Below are positions 20,255-27,107 of a DNA stretch of 46,672 nucleotides, in pieces. The position numbers were made by a program, and so were the translations under genes. Numbering within the stretch: position 1 is the first letter of the stretch; each line of letters starts with the position of its first letter. Location of the stretch: the NCBI GenBank assembly GCA_035546335.1, contig DATKDP010000098.1, positions 1 to 46,672 on the forward strand. The letters run 5' to 3'. Source of the stretch: DATKDP01 sp035546335. Lineage in GTDB: Bacteria > Acidobacteriota > Thermoanaerobaculia > Gp7-AA8. The notes beneath the pieces are model-generated. The model had not been told where the DNA came from, did not search any database, and saw nothing but the letters and a program-made list of their open reading frames with translations.

Positions 20255-20370
20255 GAACCTGGCCAGAAAGTCGAGTCGTGGTCAGCATCATCCCGCGCGG
20301 AGCGCGGCGGCAGCACTTCGATATGCTGCGGTATTGGTGCGGACCCACGGTGAGCGGGGCTCCACGCTTC

Positions 20371-20658
20371 TTACGCGGCGGAGTCGATGTTCTCGCGCAC
20401 GATACGTGGGTGACGTGCCGCGATGCGCAGCAAGGCCAGTCCAGGGCCGTCTGGTCTCACCCTGTCCTGCTCCCAGTTGCGGAGCGTGTGAACACTGATA
20501 CCGAGCGCCTCCGCAAATTGCTCCTGCGTCAGACAGATGAAGCGTCGCAACGCGGCCACATCGCCTGGCTCGAGCCTGCCCGCGATAATTCTCTTTCGCT
20601 GTGCTCGAGTGAGGGCTCGACTCAGTTCCTCTCGAGTTAGTTCTTCCCTGTCGGTCAT
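20371..20658 (-). CDS. NadS-like helix-turn-helix protein (putative antitoxin/regulator)
   Basis: The product has 95 residues. The HTH (XRE type) is in the second half: LTQEQFAEALGISVHTLRNW, followed by EQDRVRPDGPGLALLRIAAR. This layout is that of NadS/HigA-type antitoxins and their stand-alone relatives. Its ATG overlaps by four bases (ATGA) the stop of a 39-codon upstream frame, the arrangement expected for a toxin-antitoxin pair. That upstream frame is far too short for a known RelE/HigB toxin, so this may be an orphan regulator. Confidence 0.75.
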   Translation of the reverse strand: MTDREELTREELSRALTRAQRKRIIAGRLEPGDVAALRRFICLTQEQFAEALGISVHTLRNWEQDRVRPDGPGLALLRIAARHPRIVRENIDSAA

Positions 20659-20774
20659 CGTAGATTCTCCAGGTATTCGGCGTACAGCCCCTGTTCGGCT
20701 TTGTAGTGCGCTTCGACTCCGCCGTTACCGGACGGTGAGCGGCAAAGACGGTGAGCATCATTCTTCCGCGGCAC
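20655..20774 (-). pseudogene. Short frame coupled to the HTH gene; possible toxin remnant
   Basis: A GTG-initiated frame of 39 codons ends in EAHYKAEQGLYAEYLENLR, and its stop overlaps the HTH start (TCAT at 20655-20658 on the plus strand). The ending could be the last helix of a larger protein whose 5' part is lost. The frame stays open ten codons further, to another GTG. I recognise no family. It could also be a genuine small peptide or a chance frame. Confidence 0.3.
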
Positions 20775-20841
20775 GTCACTGCGACCGGTCCCGCCCGGTG
20801 GCACGCCGCGTAGCGGGGAGCGAAGCCCGCGCCTCCGTCCC

Positions 20842-22005
20842 TCAGACCTCGCGAAGCGCGGTCGTGATCGGGACCCGTGCCGCGGTGATCGCGGGAAGGG
20901 TGCCGCCGATGATTCCGGCGATCACGGCGAGCGTCACCCCGAACAAGGCGACCGCCGGCGAGACACGGAAGCTGAACGCCACTTCGGAAAACGTCTGAAA
21001 ATTCGTCGTGCCGGTCGAGATGCCATTCACGGGAAGGGCGAGCAGGACCCCTGCCACTCCTCCGAGAAACGAGATCGCCCCCGCTTCGATCACCAGCGAG
21101 AAGAGGATCGCCCGGCGGCGGAATCCGAGCGCGCGCATCGTCGCCAGCTCCCGCTTTCTCGCCGCGACCGCGGAGAACATCGTATTCATCGCTCCGAGCG
21201 TCGCACCGATGACCATGAAGACCGTGACGAACGCGACGAGGATCACGATTCCCAGCAGCCCCTGCGTCTGATCGGCGTAGTACTTGTACTCGCTCCGCAC
21301 CTGGAGCTTGAGACGGTTGTCACTCTTGATCGAATCGGTGATCGATTTGAAGGCGACGTCGTCGACGGGGCGAAGGGTCAGAGACGAATACGCTTCCCTT
21401 TTCTGCGCGAGCCCGAGGAAATCGGCATCGGTCCAGATCTCCGAGTCGAAGCTCGTTCCGTTGGCCTCGAACACTCCGACCACATGCCATTCCCGCGGAC
21501 CGAAACTGAAGGTATCGCCGATGTCGAGGTTGGCGAAGCGATTCCGCACCCGATTCGCGACGACGACTTCGTTCACGCCCGGCCGGAACATTTGACCCTC
21601 GACGAGGCGAACGTAGGGTCGAAGTGCGAATGCCGCAGGGGTGACTCCCCGCACGTTGACGTTCGAGCCCTTCGGATCGTCTTTCTTCGGAAGCTTGAAG
21701 ATCACCACCAGCTCCGGTGAGATCACGGGATCTCCGTTGCTCTGTTTTTCCAGCCCGGGCAACGAGCGGATGATCCTGTAGGCTTCCTTCGTCACCCAGC
21801 TGGTCCCCTCGGTCAGAGCAGCCTCGCGCAGCACCATCAGATTCTCGGGCGAGCCGGAGGAAACGATTGCCGTCCTGACGCCGTTGTAGAGAGCCACCAT
21901 CGACACCATGATGCCGATGACCGTCCCGATCCCGAGGATCGACATGAAGGTCGAGGTCCGCCGGCTCATCAGACTTCCGATGTTGTATCGCAGCGGAATC
22001 GACAT
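20842..22005 (-). CDS. ABC transporter permease, MacB/FtsX type (second)
   Basis: The product has 387 residues: one N-terminal membrane segment (about 17-42), a large periplasmic domain, then three C-terminal segments as in the FtsX/MacB_PCD family. The cytoplasmic coupling block is AARKRELATMRALGFRRRAI. The start ATG overlaps the TGA of the upstream permease by one base (TGATG); a GTG one codon earlier is also possible. It is the last gene of an adaptor-ATPase-permease-permease set. The two half-permeases are separate polypeptides that would form a heterodimer. Confidence 0.9.
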   Translation of the reverse strand: MSIPLRYNIGSLMSRRTSTFMSILGIGTVIGIMVSMVALYNGVRTAIVSSGSPENLMVLREAALTEGTSWVTKEAYRIIRSLPGLEKQSNGDPVISPELVVIFKLPKKDDPKGSNVNVRGVTPAAFALRPYVRLVEGQMFRPGVNEVVVANRVRNRFANLDIGDTFSFGPREWHVVGVFEANGTSFDSEIWTDADFLGLAQKREAYSSLTLRPVDDVAFKSITDSIKSDNRLKLQVRSEYKYYADQTQGLLGIVILVAFVTVFMVIGATLGAMNTMFSAVAARKRELATMRALGFRRRAILFSLVIEAGAISFLGGVAGVLLALPVNGISTGTTNFQTFSEVAFSFRVSPAVALFGVTLAVIAGIIGGTLPAITAARVPITTALREV

Positions 22006-23147
22006 CACACGACCTTTCGAAGACCGTCGACGACGGAGAGGTTCGCGGAACGGGTCGCGGGGAGTCCGCCCGAGAGAAGGCCGACGCCGAGAGCCGCCGC
22101 GACGCAGAGTAGAATGGTCGGCCCGCTGACTCCGAAGTTGACGAGAAATCCCTGAGTGAGCTTCGTCATGTCGATGAAGCGATAGAAGACGTTGGCGCCG
22201 AAGGCACCGGCCGCTCCTCCGAGCAGGGCGAGGAGCACGAACTCGGTGAGCATGAGTCCGAGAATCGCACCGCGGCTGTAGCCGATGGCCCTGAGCACCG
22301 CGATCTCAGTGACGCGCTCTCGCGCCGACATGCTCATGGTGATCGCGCCGAGCAGGACGATCATGAAGATCGCACAGAGACTGACGGTGGTGAAGAGCAG
22401 CTTGATGTTGCCGATCATCGAGATGAACTGCTGCTGGAACTCCTTCTCTGTGAACGTCTCGGTCGGATACTCGGAATTCCTGAAGAGTGCGTCGATCTCT
22501 TCGCTGACGCTCGCCATTCGATCCGCATCGGCGACCTTCACCCAGAACATGCCGACCTGGCCCGGATCACCGAGCGCCTGCTCGAAATACGCCATCTGGA
22601 AGAAAAGCGACGCGCTGTCGACGGCGTGCTCGTAGATGCCGCGGACGTTCAGCTCCGGATTGAAGGGAAAGATCGTTCCCGTCAGCACGATCCGATCGCC
22701 GATCTTCCAGCCGAACCGCTCCGCGAGCCCGGGACCGACGATCGTTCCCTGGCGGTCCTGCTTGAACGCCGCCCTCTGATCGTCCGGGACCCGGTAGTCG
22801 TCCCACACCCTTTCCATCTTGTCGGCGTCGACGGCGAAGTTCGCGAAAAAGTTCTTCTGTTCCTTGTAGTACGCTCCGACCCACTGGAGCTTCGATGTTT
22901 CGGTGATCCCTTCGATCCTCCGGATCTTCTCCTCGTGTGCGTAGGGAAGCATGTCGGCGAGGGAGATCGCCGACTGCACCCCGAGGCGATTCTTACCCTC
23001 TCCCGCGTTGGCGGCCTGCTCGAAGTTGTCGAGGATGGACAGCAGCGTGGCCACGAAAAAGAAGATCGAGGCCATCAGAGCAACCGTCAGGCCTGCCCGC
23101 AGCTTGTTACGGAAGAGGTTCTTCAGAATGAGACGGGAGAACTTCAT
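22005..23147 (-). CDS. ABC transporter permease, MacB/FtsX type (first)
   Basis: The product has 380 residues with the same architecture as its neighbour: membrane segment at about 18-43, a periplasmic region of about 215 residues, then three membrane segments. The coupling block reads SARERVTEIAVLRAIGYSRG. The start overlaps the ATPase stop by four bases (ATGA, 23144-23147). It pairs with the second permease to move substrates, probably lipoproteins or amphiphiles in the envelope, by mechanotransmission. The substrate cannot be read from the sequence. Confidence 0.9.
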   Translation of the reverse strand: MKFSRLILKNLFRNKLRAGLTVALMASIFFFVATLLSILDNFEQAANAGEGKNRLGVQSAISLADMLPYAHEEKIRRIEGITETSKLQWVGAYYKEQKNFFANFAVDADKMERVWDDYRVPDDQRAAFKQDRQGTIVGPGLAERFGWKIGDRIVLTGTIFPFNPELNVRGIYEHAVDSASLFFQMAYFEQALGDPGQVGMFWVKVADADRMASVSEEIDALFRNSEYPTETFTEKEFQQQFISMIGNIKLLFTTVSLCAIFMIVLLGAITMSMSARERVTEIAVLRAIGYSRGAILGLMLTEFVLLALLGGAAGAFGANVFYRFIDMTKLTQGFLVNFGVSGPTILLCVAAALGVGLLSGGLPATRSANLSVVDGLRKVV

Positions 23148-23857
23148 GCTTCGCTCGTTCCTCCCGGAACCAGACCCTCGACCTGCTCGATGAGCACTCC
23201 CTTGTCGAGGTGAAGGACGTGTCGCGCCCGCTCCGCGGCCCTCGGATCATGGGTGACCATCATGATCGTCTTGGTGAACTCGCGATTCAGGTTCTGGAGC
23301 AGATCGAGAATCTCGTGTGCACTCGCGGCGTCCAGATCGCCCGTCGGCTCGTCGGCGACGATGATCGTCGGATCGGTCACGATGGCGCGCGCGATCGCCA
23401 CCCGCTGCTCCTGCCCGCCGGAGAGCTGACGCGGGTAGTGCTGCATCCGGTCGCCGAGACCGACGATGCCCAGCGCCGCTTCCACGTGACTCCGTCGCTC
23501 TTTCCTGGTGAGACGCGTGAGAAGGAGAGGGAGCTCGACGTTCTCGTACGCCGTCAGAACGGGAATCAGGTTGTACATCTGAAAAATGAATCCGACATGT
23601 CGCGCCCGCCAGGAAGCCAGCTTCGATTCCCCGAGCGTGGAGATCTCCTTCCCTCCGACGACGACGCGGCCGCTCGTGGGACGATCGATTCCCGCGATGA
23701 GATTCAGCAGAGTCGACTTCCCCGATCCCGATGGCCCCATCAGGGCGAGAAAGTCGCCTGCCGGCACCTCGAGCGTCAGGCCGTTCAGAACACGAATCTC
23801 GAACTCGTCCCTCTGATAGCTCTTGTGGACGTTGTCGATCGTTACGAGCGCAGTCAT
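23144..23857 (-). CDS. ABC transporter ATPase, MacB/LolD type
   Basis: The product has 237 residues. Walker A is MGPSGSGKSTLLNLIAG, the signature motif is LSGGQEQRVAIARAI, and Walker B with catalytic Glu is IIVADEPTGDLDAASAHEI. The H-loop is VTHDPRAAERA. Length and sequence match the MacB/LolD subclass. The signature has Glu where Gln is usual (SGGQEQR rather than SGGQQQR), a conservative change. It is translationally coupled to the first permease. A 237-bp gap holding a palindrome separates it from the adaptor gene. Confidence 0.95.
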   Translation of the reverse strand: MTALVTIDNVHKSYQRDEFEIRVLNGLTLEVPAGDFLALMGPSGSGKSTLLNLIAGIDRPTSGRVVVGGKEISTLGESKLASWRARHVGFIFQMYNLIPVLTAYENVELPLLLTRLTRKERRSHVEAALGIVGLGDRMQHYPRQLSGGQEQRVAIARAIVTDPTIIVADEPTGDLDAASAHEILDLLQNLNREFTKTIMMVTHDPRAAERARHVLHLDKGVLIEQVEGLVPGGTSEA

Positions 23858-24016
23858 GGAGGCTCCTGAGAACTACCGGCGATCAATGTGCGGTGGATTT
23901 CTACGGGACGGATCGAGCGCGGAAGAAGAATAGTGGAGAGGACGATCAGACTGCAACCATCCCACAGGCGCCCTTGTGGGCGAGTTTGTCCGCTTTCGGC
24001 CAGAGGCTCCCCTGCG

Positions 24017-24050
24017 AGGGAGAGCGGGCGTCCCGCGCCCGCCTCTGTGT
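24017..24050 (+). repeat. GC-rich REP-like palindrome (family A), copy 1
   Basis: GCGGGCG (24024-24030) and CGCCCGC (24036-24042) flank TCCCG as a perfect 7-bp stem. The extended 34-base sequence from GGGAGAG to CTCTGTGTC recurs as its reverse complement at about 40021-40053. Confidence 0.8.
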
Positions 24051-24094
24051 CGTGCCGCAGAAAACAAACCCACCCCGGGGCGACCGTTGGTCTT

Positions 24095-25297
24095 CTAGCT
24101 CTTCGGAGTCTGCAACCTCACCCGCTGGCCCGGCGTGACCGCTTCAGGGGTTGCGGAAACGATGCGCTCTCCTGCGCTCAGTCCGCGCAAGACTTCCACA
24201 CGTCCTTCGTGAGACCTTCCGAGATCGATCGGACGGCTCTCGATCCGTTCCTCTTCGTTCACCACCTGAACGCGCGACCTTCCCGCTTCGCGGACGATCG
24301 CCTCTGCAGGAATCCAGATTCCAGTGCCTGGAACGACTCCTTCCCGCCCTCTGCCGGCCTCGAGGAACGCGACCGTCGCGCTCATGTCGGGAAGCAGCCC
24401 ACGCTTGTCATCGAGGATCGCGACTTTCACTTTCACCACGCCCTTGGCACGATCGGCGGTCGGGATGATTCTGCGAAGCCGACCATCCCACTTCCTTCCG
24501 GCAAAGGCGTCGATCGAGATCTCAGCCGGCATGCCATCGAAGAGGTGGCTCACATTGCCTTCGTTCACGTCCGCCTCGACCTCGAGCGTCGAGAGGTCGA
24601 CCAGCGTCGCGATGGATGAGGTTTCCACCGAGGCAGTGCCGCTCTGGCCGATGGAGATCGGCGAGACGATCTCACCCACTTCCGTATTCTTCGCGACTAC
24701 CGTCCCGGAGAAGGGAGCCAAAATCACCGAATCGCGAAGCGCGATCTCCGCCTGCTCCTTCCGAGCCTGCGCGACCTTCAACTGCGCCTCGGCTCCCTCG
24801 AGAACCGCGCGGCTCGTGATCCCGGCCCGCCAGAGTGACCTCTGGCGCTCATGCTCGCGCGCCGCCTCGGTGTGAAGCGCTTCGCTCTCCCTCAGCTGCG
24901 CACGAAGCTGATCGCTCTCGATCATGGCCAGCGGCTGGCCTCGCTGAACCTGCGATCCCACATCGAATCCGAGCTGAATGATCCGACCCGAGACTTTGGG
25001 GCTGATCTCCGCTTTCCGATCCGCGACGAGATATCCCGTCGCAGTCAACAGCGTTCCCCCACCCCCCTGACTCGCCGTCGATCGCACTACCATCGTCTCG
25101 ACGACGGGATAGCGACGTGGCCCGATCCACTGCTCATAGACCAGGAGCCCGACGATTACGAGGACCGAGATCCCGACGATCAGTGCGACCGCCGCCGGCC
25201 CGACGGCGCGCCGTCGCGCTACCGGCTCCTCTTCTTCGTCGCGGTGGATTCGAAGCGCCGAAACGTCGGGTCGAGGGCTCTCTTCAGGTGTGCTCAT
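24095..25297 (-). CDS. Membrane-fusion (MacA/HlyD-type) efflux adaptor
   Basis: The product has 400 residues: a cytoplasmic N-terminus, one membrane anchor (about 31-53), a lipoyl-like barrel-sandwich domain (EISPKVSGRIIQLGFDVGSQ), and an alpha-hairpin coiled coil (about 125-180). The second barrel half (LAPFSGTVVAKNTEVGEIVS) and a beta-barrel domain follow, with a membrane-proximal tail (GLSAGERIVSATPEAVTPGQ). It would bridge the inner-membrane ABC complex to an outer-membrane or periplasmic partner. The ATG at 25297 sits nine bases after GGGAGG; a TTG two codons earlier is too close to that site. Confidence 0.9.
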   Translation of the reverse strand: MSTPEESPRPDVSALRIHRDEEEEPVARRRAVGPAAVALIVGISVLVIVGLLVYEQWIGPRRYPVVETMVVRSTASQGGGGTLLTATGYLVADRKAEISPKVSGRIIQLGFDVGSQVQRGQPLAMIESDQLRAQLRESEALHTEAAREHERQRSLWRAGITSRAVLEGAEAQLKVAQARKEQAEIALRDSVILAPFSGTVVAKNTEVGEIVSPISIGQSGTASVETSSIATLVDLSTLEVEADVNEGNVSHLFDGMPAEISIDAFAGRKWDGRLRRIIPTADRAKGVVKVKVAILDDKRGLLPDMSATVAFLEAGRGREGVVPGTGIWIPAEAIVREAGRSRVQVVNEEERIESRPIDLGRSHEGRVEVLRGLSAGERIVSATPEAVTPGQRVRLQTPKS

Positions 25298-25438
25298 CCG
25301 CAACGTCCTCCCGGAGAATATCGCATTCCGCGCTCCGAAGAGATCTGGAATGCCTGGCCATCGAGAAGCATTCTGCTCAGGGGTGGTCGCATCTGAACCG
25401 TTTTCATTCTAGAATCCGCCCAGGAAGGTCCCGATCCA

Positions 25439-25870
25439 ATGAATCCCACGACTCCTCGTCATTTCAGAGCACTCGCCTTCGGCCTCACCACCGCCCTCGT
25501 ATTCGTCTGCATGCAATCCGCCAACCTGGAAGCGGCCTGTATTAACAAGTACATCTACAAATCCCAGGGGAACCGGCAACACATCACCCTTCTGACCGGC
25601 AAACTGACCTTTCAGGACGCCCAGGAGCTCGCCAGACAGATCGCAGAGAAAAAGAGCCCTCCCCTCGAATGGCTCGACGACAAGGGAAAAACTCTCGCCA
25701 CCCAGTTCGGAGAGTTGAAGGTGGTCCGGCCAATGCCCATCTCCTGCGACGACAAACCTTCAGGAGTCGTCGTCGCCACCACCTTCATGACCATGGTGAC
25801 TCCCTCCCGGAGCATCCAGATCCGACTCGGACCCGACACCGTGGTGACCTTCGAGGAACAGAAGCAATAG
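25439..25870 (+). CDS. Small exported protein of unknown function
   Basis: The product has 143 residues. A signal peptide ends near residue 32 (MQSANLEAA). The mature chain has two cysteines (ACINK and ISCDD) that could form a disulfide, and is otherwise a mixed beta protein (QHITLLTGKLTFQDAQELAR). A TAGAAT box lies 23 bp before the start (25410-25415) and AAGG is a weak ribosome binding site. No family was recognised. It is divergent from the adaptor gene. Confidence 0.7.
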   Translation: MNPTTPRHFRALAFGLTTALVFVCMQSANLEAACINKYIYKSQGNRQHITLLTGKLTFQDAQELARQIAEKKSPPLEWLDDKGKTLATQFGELKVVRPMPISCDDKPSGVVVATTFMTMVTPSRSIQIRLGPDTVVTFEEQKQ

Positions 25871-25896
25871 GCGCCCCGGGCCGAGCCCAGGGGAGA

Positions 25897-25978
25897 GCGG
25901 GCGTCCCGCGCCCGCCCCTGTTCCAACCGGCACGCTCCACCCTGTAGCACCGGGGAGAGCGGGCGTCTCGCGCCCCGG
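25897..25978 (+). repeat. GC-rich REP-like palindromes (family A), copies 2 and 3
   Basis: GCGGGCG-TCCCG-CGCCCGC occurs at 25897-25915. A slightly diverged copy (GCGGGCG-TCTCG-CGCCCCG) begins at 25959. Both are preceded by GGGAGA or GGGGAGA and lie in the same orientation, just downstream of the exported-protein gene. Confidence 0.75.
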
Positions 25979-26087
25979 GTTGGCGGGCCGGGAAGAAATC
26001 GCACACATGCCTGCTGATCGCAGCCGCGGACGAAGCTGATCGCCTTCGACAGGTGAGCAAGTCCGCCGCGACATCTCGCGGCTCACT

Positions 26088-26103
26088 GCTTCGTCCCTAC
26101 GAG
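26088..26103. repeat. 16-base dispersed repeat, copy 1
   Basis: GCTTCGTCCCTACGAG here is the exact reverse complement of 42823-42838. Both copies lie in intergenic DNA beside other repeats. Confidence 0.6.
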
Positions 26104-26122
26104 TACGACGAGGCGAGTGGCC

Positions 26123-26881
26123 TCACCGCCCCTTCCACGAAGGCGGACGTTTCTCCACGAACGCCTCGAGCCCCTCGACCGCGTCCGCCGTTTGCATCAG
26201 CTCATCGAGATAGAGCGCTTCGACCCGGGCGAGTTTTTCGGCGAAATCACTCTCCGAAGCGAGTCGGAACGCGCGCTTGGTGAGGCGCATCGACGAGCTG
26301 CTCTGCTTGTGGAGTCTCGCGAGCCATTCAGCGCTCTTCGCGTCGAAGTCCGCTTCGGGAAAAACCGAATTCACCAGACCGAGGCGCAATGCCTCGTCGG
26401 CGCCGATCGGATCGCCGGTCAGAAGAAGCTCGAGTCCTCGCCGCGGGGGAAGCTGCCGCGACAACTGATACGCAGCCACAGGCGGGAAGACGCCGAGATT
26501 GATCTCCGGCTGTCCGAACTTCGCTCGGCTGGATGCGAGAACGAAGTCGGCGGCGAATGCGAGCTCGGCCCCGCCTCCGAGAGCAGCCCCCTGGACGAGA
26601 CTGACCGTTACGAGCTCGAGTCGATCGAGAATACGAAAACAGTCGTGGAATGCTGCGAGCATCGCCTTGACGCGGTCACCCATGTGGTCGTGGACGCTCG
26701 CTCCGGCAGAGAATGTTTTTCCTCCGCTCGAGGAGATCAGCAGCAAAGCGCGATCGTTCTCCACCGCGCGGAGCGCCTCGCGCAACTCTTCGAGCATCGC
26801 GATGTCGAGAATGTGGAGTGGCGGGTCATCGAGCACGATCCGGTAGGCGCGGTCATCCTTCTCGAAGCGAATCTTTTCCAT
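26123..26881 (-). CDS. Enoyl-CoA hydratase/isomerase family protein
   Basis: This 252-residue crotonase-fold enzyme acts on a CoA thioester. The oxyanion-hole segments are GKTFSAGASVHDHM (about 53-66) and QGAALGGGAELAFAADFVLA. AKFGQPEINLGVFPPVAAYQ covers the active-site loop. The pattern GASVHDHM..KAMLAAFH and GVFPPVAA is closer to the cyclohexadienecarbonyl-CoA hydratase-like branch than to typical fatty-acid hydratases, so an aromatic or alicyclic CoA substrate is possible. That is from memory of the family and needs a tree. It stands alone, with no beta-oxidation partner nearby. Confidence 0.88.
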   Translation of the reverse strand: MEKIRFEKDDRAYRIVLDDPPLHILDIAMLEELREALRAVENDRALLLISSSGGKTFSAGASVHDHMGDRVKAMLAAFHDCFRILDRLELVTVSLVQGAALGGGAELAFAADFVLASSRAKFGQPEINLGVFPPVAAYQLSRQLPPRRGLELLLTGDPIGADEALRLGLVNSVFPEADFDAKSAEWLARLHKQSSSSMRLTKRAFRLASESDFAEKLARVEALYLDELMQTADAVEGLEAFVEKRPPSWKGR

Positions 26882-26926
26882 GGCGCGTGATTATCCACCA
26901 ATCCGCAGCCTCGCGGGTGACGGCGG

Positions 26927-26957
26927 AGGTTGGAGGCTGGAGGCTGGCAGATATCAG
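26927..26957. repeat. Short heptanucleotide array (GGAGGNT type)
   Basis: Consecutive 7-base units GGAGGTT, GGAGGCT, GGAGGCT, GGCAGAT can be read between 26929 and 26956, in the gap between the crotonase gene and the beta-propeller gene. The last unit matches the arrays at 32651-32754. Confidence 0.65.
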
Positions 26958-27107
26958 GGGGAAGCATTTGCGCGAGAGACGCCCTGAGGAGCTTCGATGA
27001 CACTTTCCTTCCGAGGGATCTCGCACAGGTCCGATCTGACCGACAGCGAGCGAGACTGCCGGCAGCGTCACAGGTTCGCTCGCTTCTCGCAGAAACGTAG
27101 CGCTGGA

